Assembly (NCBI RefSeq): GCF_001280085.1
Contig: NZ_LGED01000014.1
Coordinates: forward strand, 1 to 15,031
From: Saccharothrix sp. NRRL B-16348
GTDB lineage: Bacteria > Actinomycetota > Actinomycetes > Mycobacteriales > Pseudonocardiaceae
Direction: 5' to 3'
Length of the DNA stretch: 15,031 nt
This document shows, in pieces, positions 9,099-15,031 of the stretch; position 1 is the first letter of the stretch, and each line of letters begins with the position of its first letter. The position numbers and the translations under genes are program-made. The notes under the pieces are model-generated. The model made no database searches, was not told where the DNA came from, and worked only from the letters and a program-made list of their open reading frames with translations.

Positions 9099-9758
9099 GT
9101 GCCAGGACTCGACGGAACGCAGATCAGGCGGCGGCTCGCCGACGCACGGCTCTACCTCTGCACGCCGACGCGACCCGACCTCGCCGAGTTCGCGGACGCC
9201 GCGCTCGCGGGCGGCGTCGACATCGTGCAGTTGCGGGACAAGGGCCTCGAGGCGAAGCAGGAGATCGCGGCGCTGGAGGTGCTCGCCGAGGCGTGCGCGC
9301 GGCACGGCGCGCTGCTCGCGGTGAACGACCGGGCGGACGTGGCGCTCGCCGTGGACGCCGACGTGCTGCACCTGGGGCAGGACGACCTGCCCGTGCCGCT
9401 CGCGCGCCGCGTCGTCGGCGACGACGTGGTGATCGGCCGGTCCACGCACGACGTCGGGCAGGCGCGGGCGGCGGCCGCGGAGCCGGGTGTGGACTACTTC
9501 TGCACCGGGCCGTGCTGGCCGACGCCGACGAAGCCGGGCCGTCCCGCGCCGGGCCTGGACCTGGTGCGCGCCACGGCGGGCACGACGGACCGGCCGTGGT
9601 TCGCCATCGGCGGCATCGACGCGGACCGGCTGCCGGAGGTGCTGGCGGCGGGCGCGGAGCGGGTCGTGGTCGTGCGCGCCGTCACCGAGGCCGAGGACCC
9701 CCGCGCCGCCGCAGCCTGGTTGAAACTTCAACTAAAGGGCGTACAGTCGTCGGCGTGA
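9099..9758 (+). CDS. thiE: Thiamine-phosphate synthase ThiE
   Basis: ThiE condenses HMP-pyrophosphate (from ThiD) with thiazole phosphate (from ThiG) to thiamine phosphate. It is a 219-residue TIM-barrel protein. Family motifs from GTG 9099: ARLYLCT (16-22), VQLRDKG (43-49), VNDRAD (75-80), LHLGQDDLP (90-98), GRSTHD (113-118), the pyrophosphate-loop block GPCWPTPTK (137-145) and IGGID (170-174). I chose GTG 9099 because related actinobacterial proteins begin with a similar short P-x-L-D-G N-terminus and because TACCGT lies seven bases upstream; GTG 9090 is the alternative. It diverges from the thiO operon and has no riboswitch. Its last codons contain a promoter/operator for the following dioxygenase, whose GTG overlaps its TGA. 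Confidence 0.96.
   Translation: MPGLDGTQIRRRLADARLYLCTPTRPDLAEFADAALAGGVDIVQLRDKGLEAKQEIAALEVLAEACARHGALLAVNDRADVALAVDADVLHLGQDDLPVPLARRVVGDDVVIGRSTHDVGQARAAAAEPGVDYFCTGPCWPTPTKPGRPAPGLDLVRATAGTTDRPWFAIGGIDADRLPEVLAAGAERVVVVRAVTEAEDPRAAAAWLKLQLKGVQSSA
9719..9747 (+). promoter_or_regulatory. Promoter with overlapping operator for dioxygenase
   Basis: Inside the 3' end of thiE, TTGAAA (9720-9725) and TACAGT (9742-9747) are separated by 16 bases, a near-consensus promoter. GTTGAA (9719) and TTCAAC (9727) form a perfect 6-bp inverted repeat, two bases apart, centred on the -35. The stretch is strikingly AT-rich for this genome although it is translated (WLKLQLK), suggesting selection for a regulator site. 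Seven bases after TACAGT comes GTG 9755. Confidence 0.6.
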
Positions 9759-10513
9759 TGCCTGTGCTGTACCTGGGCCACGGGGCGCCCCCGCTGGCCG
9801 ACGACGAACGGTGGACCGGCGAGCTGAGGTCCTGGTCCGCGACGCTGCCGCGCCCCGAGTCGATCCTCATCGTCTCGGCCCACTGGGAGAACGCCCCGCT
9901 CACGCTCGGCGCGACCACGACCGTGCCGCTCACGTACGACTTCTGGGGCTTCCCACAGCGGTACTACGAGGTCACCTACGACGCGCCGGGCGCGCCGGAA
10001 CTGGCCCGCGAGGTGACGGAACTGGTCGACCGGCCCGTCGCGCACGACGAACGGCGCGGGCTCGACCACGGCGCGTACGTGCCGCTGAAGGAGATGTTCC
10101 CCGAGGCGGACGTCCCGGTGCTGCAGCTGTCCATGCCCAGCCTCGACCCGCGCGACCTGTTCGACGTCGGCCGCGCCCTGGCCCCGCTGCGCGACCAGGG
10201 CGTGCTGATCGTCGGCAGCGGGTTCATGACGCACAACCTGAGCTGCGTGGACATGTCCGCGGGCCCCGACTACCAGCCGCCGTCGTGGTCGGCCGAGTTC
10301 GACGACTGGGCGGGCCGGGCGCTGGCCGACGGCGACGTGGACGCGTTGCTGGACTTCCAGCGCAAGGCGCCCGCGGCCGGCATCGCGCACCCGCGCACCG
10401 AGCACTTCGCGCCGCTGTTCGTGTCGCTGGGCGCGAGCGCCGCGCAGGAGGCCACGACCACCGTCGACGGCTTCTGGTACGGCCTGTCCAAGCGGTCCGT
10501 GCAGTTCGCGTGA
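9755..10513 (+). CDS. DODA/LigB-type class III extradiol dioxygenase
   Basis: A 252-residue member of the 4,5-DOPA dioxygenase extradiol (YgiD-like) subgroup of class III ring-cleavage dioxygenases, metal enzymes that open catechol-type rings. Numbered from GTG 9755, likely metal ligands and catalytic histidines are His9 (YLGHGAPP), His43 (SAHWE), His160 (SGFMTHN) and His217 ([10 protein letters not shown]), with His105 in [10 protein letters not shown] also conserved-looking. Length fits the family (about 250-270). The start is either GTG 9755, seven bases after TACAGT (leaderless), or ATG 9758, the next codon. The GTG overlaps the thiE stop. The operator-like repeat upstream suggests inducible control, perhaps by a MarR-type regulator (inference). 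A thiamine role is not indicated. The physiological substrate is unknown. Confidence 0.92.
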   Translation: MMPVLYLGHGAPPLADDERWTGELRSWSATLPRPESILIVSAHWENAPLTLGATTTVPLTYDFWGFPQRYYEVTYDAPGAPELAREVTELVDRPVAHDERRGLDHGAYVPLKEMFPEADVPVLQLSMPSLDPRDLFDVGRALAPLRDQGVLIVGSGFMTHNLSCVDMSAGPDYQPPSWSAEFDDWAGRALADGDVDALLDFQRKAPAAGIAHPRTEHFAPLFVSLGASAAQEATTTVDGFWYGLSKRSVQFA

Positions 10514-10519
10514 CACCGC

Positions 10520-10556
10520 GAGAACGCCCCCGAGCCGACGGCCCGGGGGCGTTCTC
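10520..10556. terminator. Strong bidirectional hairpin terminator
   Basis: GAGAACGCCCCCG (10520-10532) pairs perfectly with CGGGGGCGTTCTC (10544-10556). The loop can add GCC-GAC-GGC after one mismatch. It begins seven bases past the dioxygenase stop and lies between convergent genes. There is no T-run, as is common for actinobacterial hairpin terminators. Confidence 0.8.
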
Positions 10557-10606
10557 CAAGCGGTGCGCGATCCGCAGGGACGACCGCGCGCCTGACGTCC
10601 GCGAGG

Positions 10607-11770
10607 TCAGCCGCGGGTCAGGCTCAACCCGTAGGCGCTGAGGATCTCGCCGACCGGCTGGAAGTAGGTCGTGCCGCCGGAGGAGCAGTTGCCCGAACCG
10701 CCGGAGGTCACGCCCTGGGCCTGGCTGTAGCCGGAGCCCGCGACCCACGAGCCGCCCGAGTCACCCGGCTCCGCGCAGGCGTTGGTCCGGGTCAGGCCGG
10801 ACACCGTGCCCTGCGGGTAGTTCACCGTCGAGTTCTTCGCCTGGACGGTGCCGCAGCGCCAGCCGGTGGTCGAGCCGGAACGGCAGATCGCCGCGCCGAC
10901 CGCCGCCGAGGTGGAGCCCGTCACGGTGACGTTGGAGCCGTTGTAGCGGTTGACGTACGGGGTCGAGGTCCAGCTGGAGTTCGTCCGCACCCAGGCGTAG
11001 TCGTTGCCCGGGAAGGACGAGCCCGCGAACGAGCCCTGCGAGACGCGGTTGTAGCCGGTCGTCGCGTTGCCCACCCGACCGCAGTGACCCGCCGTCACGA
11101 AACCGCCGCTGACCGCGAAGCCGACCGAGCACCGGCCGCTGCCGATGTAGTAGGCGTCGCCGCCGCGGGTGTTGTAGAGCGTCGTCGGGCTCTGGTCGAC
11201 CTCGACCACCCGGACCGCCGGGCTGACCGACCTGGCCGAGGCGAGGAACGCCTCCGCCGCCGCGTCCCGCTGGAAGCGGTTGACCTCGACGACGACCGAG
11301 TTGGTCTGCTCGTCGACCCGCCAGCCGGTGATCGACGACGGCGCCGACAGGGTGTCGATCGTCGACTTCGCGCCGGTCAGCTGCTGGTGGGAGAAGGCGA
11401 CGTACTTGGCGTCGGCGCCCGCGGCACGCGCCGCGCCCGCCTTCGCCGAGTCGGCCACCGCGACCACCAGCTTGCCCGTCGCCTCGTTGATCCACGAGCC
11501 CGCGTAGGCGCTGCCGACCGCGGACCGCGCCGCGGACTCGACCTCACCCGCCCGGGTGTCACTCGCCAAACGGGCGGTGACCTGTTCGGCGGTCAGGCCG
11601 AGGTCACGTTGCGCCGCTTGGAGCAACCCGGCGGGGTAGCTCTCCGTGTCGGCCGGGCTTGCGCCATAGGGGGCGGCGGGTGCCGCGATGGCCGGTACGC
11701 TGAGAGCTGTAGCCGTGCCGGTGGCCAGCAGGACGGCCGTGGCAAGGCGGACCGCACTCGTGCGGTTCAT
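10607..11770 (-). CDS. Secreted S1 serine protease precursor (alpha-lytic/streptogrisin type)
   Basis: A 387-residue preproenzyme. Residues 1-30 are a signal peptide (Arg-containing N-region, hydrophobic core, cleavage near AIAA). Residues 31 to about 198 form the pro-domain of the alpha-lytic protease type, which folds and then is cut from the mature enzyme. The mature chymotrypsin-like domain begins near YNTRGGDAYYIG (199-210) and carries His229 (TAGHC), Asp257 (GNDYAWV) and Ser338 (EPGDSGG). Six cysteines fit three disulfides (214-230, 296-306, 332-362). There is no C-terminal binding domain. The start is ATG 11770 with GGGAG eight bases upstream. It acts outside the cell, degrading protein for nutrition or development. 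Upstream lie a hairpin and a small ORF that may be part of its leader. Confidence 0.96.
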   Translation of the reverse strand: MNRTSAVRLATAVLLATGTATALSVPAIAAPAAPYGASPADTESYPAGLLQAAQRDLGLTAEQVTARLASDTRAGEVESAARSAVGSAYAGSWINEATGKLVVAVADSAKAGAARAAGADAKYVAFSHQQLTGAKSTIDTLSAPSSITGWRVDEQTNSVVVEVNRFQRDAAAEAFLASARSVSPAVRVVEVDQSPTTLYNTRGGDAYYIGSGRCSVGFAVSGGFVTAGHCGRVGNATTGYNRVSQGSFAGSSFPGNDYAWVRTNSSWTSTPYVNRYNGSNVTVTGSTSAAVGAAICRSGSTTGWRCGTVQAKNSTVNYPQGTVSGLTRTNACAEPGDSGGSWVAGSGYSQAQGVTSGGSGNCSSGGTTYFQPVGEILSAYGLSLTRG

Positions 11771-11802
11771 TAGGCGTCTCCCTCATCTTCGGGTGCAGGG
11801 AA

Positions 11803-11835
11803 CCCGAGAGCCTGGTTGCAGGGACCGCTCTCGGG
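11803..11835 (-). promoter_or_regulatory. Hairpin in protease leader
   Basis: CCCGAGAGC and GCTCTCGGG form a perfect 9-bp stem with a 15-base loop, ending 33 bases before the protease ATG. It lies just after the stop of the possible small ORF. It has no T-run, so it is more likely an mRNA stabiliser or attenuation-type structure than a simple terminator. An 11-base near-repeat (GGGTGCAGGGA at 11791, GGTTGCAGGGA at 11814) overlaps it. Confidence 0.5.
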
Positions 11836-11839
11836 GGCT

Positions 11840-11977
11840 CTAGGGGGACGGGTGGTGGGGCGGCGGCAGGGGTCGCCCCACCCCTTTACTTCTCGCCCGG
11901 GTCGTCGCTCGGGTCTCCGAGGCCGCGGTCGAGCCCGGCGAAGCGCACGGCAAGGACAGCGCTCGCGTCTCCCGCAT
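11840..11977 (-). CDS. Possible 45-residue small ORF upstream of protease
   Basis: ATG at 11977 is preceded by a strong GGAGG six bases upstream. The 45-codon frame ends in TAG at 11840. Thirty-eight of 45 third positions are G or C, similar to real genes here, though the region is GC-rich anyway. The product is basic and Ser/Thr/Arg-rich with a Pro/His tail (PLPPPHHPSP), has no signal peptide or membrane segment, and I recognise no family. It sits on the protease strand, with a hairpin between its stop and the protease start, so it could be a leader peptide. A different frame from GTG 11982 is also open but has poorer spacing to the ribosome-binding site. Confidence 0.35.
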   Translation of the reverse strand: MRETRALSLPCASPGSTAASETRATTRARSKGVGRPLPPPHHPSP

Positions 11978-12114
11978 GGCACTCCTCCCCGGTCTCTACC
12001 GACCAGTACTCGCCCGTTCGAGCGACGTTACGACTCCGTGACCTGTTACGGCCGGAGCCATCTGAGGGCGAAGTGTGTCACAGGACACGCCGACGTGACT
12101 GCGCTGTGTAGCGT

Positions 12115-12145
12115 TTGACAGTTAACTCTCACTCAAGGTAGTGAG
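12115..12145 (+). promoter_or_regulatory. Candidate promoter and operator for dehydratase
   Basis: TTGACA (12115-12120), a perfect -35, is followed 18 bases later by TAGTGA (12139-12144), a weak -10. CTCACT (12128) and AGTGAG (12140) form a perfect 6-bp inverted repeat that overlaps the -10 and could be an operator. If used, it gives a leader of about 150 bases before ATG 12301. Confidence 0.35.
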
Positions 12146-12266
12146 TCGATCACCGATTCGGGCGGTTTTGCCAGATGTAAGCGATTCGGTCAAGCAAGCC
12201 ACGGACGTGTGAATGTTGTTGATCCGTGCGGGTGAGGCAGGAGGAGTTCCGGTAACGACCCGTGTA

Positions 12267-12298
12267 GTCGTCACACCGCCGCAGGGGTGAGGATCGAC
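12267..12298 (+). promoter_or_regulatory. Hairpin masking dehydratase ribosome-binding site
   Basis: GTCG plus TCACACC pair with GGGGTGA and, after a GGAT bulge, CGAC: ten pairs and one A-G mismatch around loop GCCGCA. The GTGAGG ribosome-binding region is partly inside the stem and bulge, two bases before ATG 12301, so folding would limit translation. Confidence 0.4.
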
Positions 12299-12300
12299 GC

Positions 12301-13224
12301 ATGGGACTCGTCACCATCTCCGACATCCAGGCCGCCGCCGACCGCATCAAGGGCGCGGCGGTCCGCACTCCCCTGCTGCGGTTCGACGACGGGTTGTGGC
12401 TCAAGCCCGAGAGCCTGCAGCCGGTCGGCGCGTTCAAGGTCCGCGGCGCGTACAACGCGCTGGCGCGGCTGACCGAGGACGTGCGGGCGCGCGGCGTCGT
12501 CGCCTACTCCAGCGGGAACCACGCGCAGGCCGTCGCGTACGCGGCGAAGCTGTTCGGCGTGCCCGCGGTGATCGTCGTGCCGGAGGACACGCCGCGGGTC
12601 AAGGTCGAGGCGACCCTCTCGCACGGCGCCGAGGTCGTCCAGGTGCCGATGGCGCTGCGGGAGGCGCGGGCCGCCGAGCTGGTCGCGGAACGGGGCGCGA
12701 CGCTGATCCCGCCGTTCGACCACCCGGACGTCATCGCCGGTCAGGGCACCGTCGGGCTGGAGGTGATCGCCGACCTGCCGGACGTGGCCACGGTGCTGGT
12801 GCCGGTGAGCGGCGGCGGGCTGATCTCGGGCGTGGCCACCGCGGTGAAGGCGCTCAGCCCGGCCACGCGGGTGGTCGGGGTGGAGCCGGAACTGGCCGGT
12901 GACGCGGCCGAGTCGCTGCGGGTCGGCACGCTGATCCGGTGGCCCGCCGCCGACCGGGCCAGGACGATCGCCGACGGGCTGCGCGCCGAGCCGTCCGAGC
13001 TGACGTTCGAGCACATGCGCGCTTACGTGGACGACATCGTGACCGTGTCCGAGGAGCAGATCGGCGAGGCGGTCGGCGTGCTGGCCCGGCGGGCGCGGCT
13101 CGTGGTCGAGCCCAGCGGCGCGGTGACCCTGGCCGCGCACCTCGCGCGGCCGTCCTCGGGCACGACGGTGGCCGTGCTGTCCGGCGGGAACGTCGACCCC
13201 GAGGTGTTCGCCCGCTACCTCTGA
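12301..13224 (+). CDS. PLP-dependent threonine/serine dehydratase
   Basis: A 307-residue fold-type II pyridoxal-phosphate enzyme that deaminates threonine (or serine) to the 2-oxo acid; serine racemase and hydroxyaspartate ammonia-lyase are close relatives and cannot be excluded. Lys46 in GAFKVRGA binds PLP, SSGNHAQ (70-76) is the substrate/carboxylate loop, and SGGGLISG (about 170) is the PLP phosphate loop; the C-terminal VLSGGN provides the pyridine-nitrogen Ser/Gly block. It lacks a C-terminal ACT domain, so it resembles catabolic or short forms rather than isoleucine-inhibited IlvA. The start is ATG 12301 with GAGG about eight bases upstream; GAGGAT six bases before ATG also resembles a leaderless -10. 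Its stop lies one base from that of the convergent MFS gene. Confidence 0.9.
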   Translation: MGLVTISDIQAAADRIKGAAVRTPLLRFDDGLWLKPESLQPVGAFKVRGAYNALARLTEDVRARGVVAYSSGNHAQAVAYAAKLFGVPAVIVVPEDTPRVKVEATLSHGAEVVQVPMALREARAAELVAERGATLIPPFDHPDVIAGQGTVGLEVIADLPDVATVLVPVSGGGLISGVATAVKALSPATRVVGVEPELAGDAAESLRVGTLIRWPAADRARTIADGLRAEPSELTFEHMRAYVDDIVTVSEEQIGEAVGVLARRARLVVEPSGAVTLAAHLARPSSGTTVAVLSGGNVDPEVFARYL

Positions 13225-13225
13225 G

Positions 13226-14662
13226 TCAGTCGTGCACGTGCGCGGGCGGCGCGTCCGGCGTCGGTTCCAGGACGCGGTTGTCCGTGCCGAGGGCCAGCAG
13301 CCCGCCGACGATCGACGCGACCGCGCACACCAGCAGGGCCGTCTGCCAGCCCTCGGTGAGCGCGGTCGGGTCTGCGTACTGGGCGCCGGTCAGGCCCGCC
13401 ACAGCCGGCAGCACGGCCACCGCGACCAGGCTGCCGGTGCGGGCGACGGCGTTGTTCACGCCCGAGGCGACCCCCGCGTACCGGTCCGGGGCGGCGGCCA
13501 GCACGGTCGCCGTCACCGGCGCCACCACGGCCGCCAGGCCGATGCCGAACACGAGCAGGCCGGGCAGCACGCCGGTCCAGTAGCTCGCGCCCGGCTCGAT
13601 CCAGCGCAGCATCAGCATGCCGACGCCGATCAGCACCGGACCTCCGACGAGTTGGGCGCGCGGCCCGATCCGCTGGGCGAGCGCGCCGGACCTCGCGGAC
13701 AGCACCAGCAGGATGACGGTGATGGGCACGCTGGCCAGGCCCGAGGCCGTCGGCGAGTAGTGCAGCGACACCTGCAGCTGCAGCACCATCAGCACCACCA
13801 CCCCGCCCAGCGCCGCGTAGACCAGGAACGTCAGGGCGTTGGCCAGCACGAACGTGCGGTTCGCGAACAGCTGGGGCGGCACCAGCGGGTCCTTGCCCCG
13901 GCGTTGCATCACGACGAACACCACCAAGCCGACCACACCGACCACCGCCGCCGTGACCACCAGCGCGTCGGCTCCCCGGACCGGCGCCTCGACCAGCGCG
14001 CCGGTGATGCCCGCCAGGCCGATCGCCCCGACGACCGACTCGCCGACGTTCGGGTGGCCGGTGAGCGCGTCGTCGCGGGACTCCGGCACGTAGCGGCGGG
14101 CCAGCCACACGCACAGCGCCGCGACCGGCAGGTTGACCAGGAACGCAAGCCGCCACGACCAGGCCTGCACCAGCAGTCCGCCGAGCAGCGGCCCGATCGC
14201 CGTGGCCACGCCGGACAGCCCCGACCAGGCCCCGATCGCGCGGCCGCGGTCGGCGCGGGCGAACACCGACTGGAGGATGGCGAGGGAGCCGGGCGTGAGC
14301 AGCGCGCCGCCGATGCCTTGCAGGACGCGTGCCACGACCAGCAGTTCGGTGGTCGGCGCGAGTCCGCAGAGCAGGGAGGCAGCGCCGAACCAGAGCACAC
14401 CGAACGTGAAGACGCGGCGGCGCCCGTACCGGTCACCGAGCGAGCCCGCGATCAGGATCAGCGAGGCCAGTGCCAGCAGGTAGCCGTCGAGGATCCACTG
14501 CAGGCCGGCCACGGAGGCTTCGAGCTCGGCCCCGATGCGGGGCAGCGCGACGTTGACGATCGTGCTGTCGAGCATCGCCATGCCCGAGCCCAGGATGGTC
14601 GTCGCTAATACGGCCTTGGCCCGGCCGCTACCCCACACCACAGTCTCTGCCACTCGACCCAT
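13226..14662 (-). CDS. DHA2-type MFS multidrug exporter
   Basis: A 478-residue major-facilitator transporter of the 14-helix DHA2 (EmrB/QacA-like) group, a proton-driven exporter of drugs or metabolites. TM1 contains the family pattern GSGMAMLDSTIVNVALP, the TM2-3 loop has motif A GDRYGRRRVF, TM4 has RVLQGIGGALLTP, and TM5 carries the antiporter-type motif around GVATAIGPLLGG; the second half has the long central helices and a conserved SGVNNAVARTG stretch. The tail is short and ends in HVHD. I chose ATG 14662 with AGG seven bases upstream; GTG 14683 would add seven residues without a ribosome-binding site. No TetR/MarR regulator lies upstream in the window, so the substrate and control are unknown. 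No terminator fits between its stop and the convergent dehydratase. Confidence 0.93.
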   Translation of the reverse strand: MGRVAETVVWGSGRAKAVLATTILGSGMAMLDSTIVNVALPRIGAELEASVAGLQWILDGYLLALASLILIAGSLGDRYGRRRVFTFGVLWFGAASLLCGLAPTTELLVVARVLQGIGGALLTPGSLAILQSVFARADRGRAIGAWSGLSGVATAIGPLLGGLLVQAWSWRLAFLVNLPVAALCVWLARRYVPESRDDALTGHPNVGESVVGAIGLAGITGALVEAPVRGADALVVTAAVVGVVGLVVFVVMQRRGKDPLVPPQLFANRTFVLANALTFLVYAALGGVVVLMVLQLQVSLHYSPTASGLASVPITVILLVLSARSGALAQRIGPRAQLVGGPVLIGVGMLMLRWIEPGASYWTGVLPGLLVFGIGLAAVVAPVTATVLAAAPDRYAGVASGVNNAVARTGSLVAVAVLPAVAGLTGAQYADPTALTEGWQTALLVCAVASIVGGLLALGTDNRVLEPTPDAPPAHVHD

Positions 14663-14675
14663 TGTGCGCCTGGAG

Positions 14676-14684
14676 TTGTCCACA
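14676..14684 (+). other. Isolated DnaA-box match upstream of MFS gene
   Basis: TTGTCCACA is an exact actinobacterial DnaA box, 14 bases before the MFS ATG on the opposite strand. With the match at 6474 it is the second in the window. They may be chance, titration or control sites. Confidence 0.35.
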
Positions 14685-14726
14685 GGTGGAGGCGGAGGGC
14701 ACGAAATTGTCGGTGTGGGGTGGCAG

Positions 14727-14872
14727 GATCAAGAACAGGGGTCCCCCTGGGCGGGGGACGTCTGTGAGGTGCTTCCAAGATCAGCGAGTGGTGGGCTGAA
14801 GATCAGGATGAGTGCGACGGCGCGGGCGCGGGGTTAAAGATCAAAAGCTGTCCTCGCCGGACGGGCAGATCA
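14727..14872 (+). repeat. Five spaced AAGATCA-like motifs
   Basis: GATCA occurs at 14727, 14779, 14801, 14839 and 14868, each in an A-rich context: AGGATCAAG, AAGATCAGC, AAGATCAGG, AAGATCAAA and CAGATCAGC. All are in the same orientation. Spacing is irregular (52, 22, 38 and 29 bases). Confidence 0.5.
14735..14765 (+). terminator. GC-rich hairpin, possible terminator
   Basis: GTCCCCC (14741) pairs with GGGGGAC (14753) around TGGGC; outside a 2x2 internal loop ACAG pairs with CTGT. It resembles the hairpin at 6402 in its GTCCCC/GGGGAC arms. No T-run follows, and no plus-strand gene precedes it, so a terminator role is uncertain. Confidence 0.3.
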
Positions 14873-14967
14873 GCAGGATGACCCCCACTGCCTGGTTCTG
14901 TGGCGGGTCCGTCGTTGGTCCGGGCTCCGTGCCATCCCACCGACCTCCACAAGGGCTACCACACGTA

Positions 14968-15025
14968 TCAAGGGGGGCGACATCAGAAGCACTGGTCAGG
15001 CAGAGGTGAACTACGCCCCCCTTGA
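14968..15025. repeat. Perfect 12-bp inverted repeat at window edge
   Basis: TCAAGGGGGGCG (14968-14979) and CGCCCCCCTTGA (15014-15025) are perfect reverse complements, 34 bases apart. Five bases further outward on each side match at three positions. It could be a terminator stem, an operator pair or the ends of a small repeated element; the window ends six bases later. Confidence 0.7.
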
Positions 15026-15031
15026 CACGCG

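Larger units (their letters stand above)
11771..12300. other. 530-bp intergenic region between protease and dehydratase
   Basis: No long coding frame with convincing codon use. It holds, from left to right: a 9-bp hairpin (11803-11835), a possible 45-codon small ORF (minus strand, 11840-11977), direct GTTACG repeats at 12027 and 12045, an inverted repeat GTGTC/GACAC (12075-12088) that loosely resembles a CRP/GlxR-type site, a TTGACA (12115-12120) followed by the inverted repeat CTCACT/AGTGAG (12128-12145), direct CGATTCGG repeats at 12154 and 12182, and a hairpin at the dehydratase start (12267-12298). The stretch 12110-12190 is noticeably less GC-rich than the genes around it. Confidence 0.7.
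14663..15031. other. Gene-free end region with repeats and hairpins
   Basis: No convincing gene. A 65-codon frame on the plus strand (14812-15009) has no ribosome-binding site and no coding-like composition. The region contains a DnaA-box match, a GC-rich hairpin, five AAGATCA-like motifs and a 12-bp inverted repeat at the window edge. It may hold part of an interspersed intergenic repeat (inference). Confidence 0.6.

Noticed and set aside
12213..12290. 25-codon Leu/Ile/Val/Thr-rich frame before the dehydratase as a true leader peptide
   Set aside because: The ribosome-binding site is weak and only 15 of 25 third positions are G or C, unlike genes here; no terminator/antiterminator pair is visible.
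13232..14608. 458-codon plus-strand frame antisense to the MFS gene
   Set aside because: The minus strand encodes a complete 14-helix transporter with motifs; the plus frame is an Arg/Gly/Gln/His-rich shadow.
14663..15031. Insertion sequence or transposon end
   Set aside because: There is no transposase fragment or target-site duplication in view; the inverted repeat alone is insufficient.

Overview
This is a very GC-rich actinobacterial chromosome segment. High G/C third codon positions, frequent GTG starts, a two-riboswitch thiamine locus and an alpha-lytic/streptogrisin-type protease point to a filamentous actinomycete, plausibly Pseudonocardiaceae (Saccharothrix/Lentzea/Actinosynnema-like). 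The family placement is inference. I see no transposase, integrase, phage, tRNA, rRNA or CRISPR. Most of the window is ordinary core genome, and the novelty lies mainly in small regulatory and repeat structures.

Left part (1-1560): 205 bases without a recognisable gene, then a LysE-family exporter (+) that converges with and overlaps the end of an unrecognised double zinc-ribbon protein (-).

Thiamine core (1500-9760): a TPP riboswitch leads into thiC-thiD (+), which make the pyrimidine half of thiamine. They are followed on the same strand by an LCM/TcmP-like methyltransferase, a VanZ-like membrane protein and a DUF4241 protein. A 17-bp tandem repeat array and a rho-independent terminator close this run. 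On the minus strand a second TPP riboswitch leads into thiO-thiS-thiG, which make the thiazole half, with a MarR regulator behind them. thiE, which joins the two halves, diverges from thiO through a very short shared promoter region and has no riboswitch of its own. thiE is followed with a 4-nt overlap by a DODA/LigB-type dioxygenase that appears to have its own promoter and operator inside the end of thiE.

Right part (9755-15031): a strong hairpin terminator separates the dioxygenase from a convergent secreted S1 protease precursor. A 530-bp gap upstream of the protease holds a possible 45-residue small ORF, several inverted repeats and the leader of a PLP-dependent threonine/serine dehydratase. 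That gene ends one base from the end of a convergent DHA2-type MFS exporter. The last ~370 bases hold no convincing gene but contain hairpins, spaced AAGATCA-like repeats and a perfect 12-bp inverted repeat at the window edge.

A recurrent theme is a TANNNT hexamer 6-7 bases before the start codon of five genes, the signature of leaderless actinobacterial transcripts. I used it to choose several starts.
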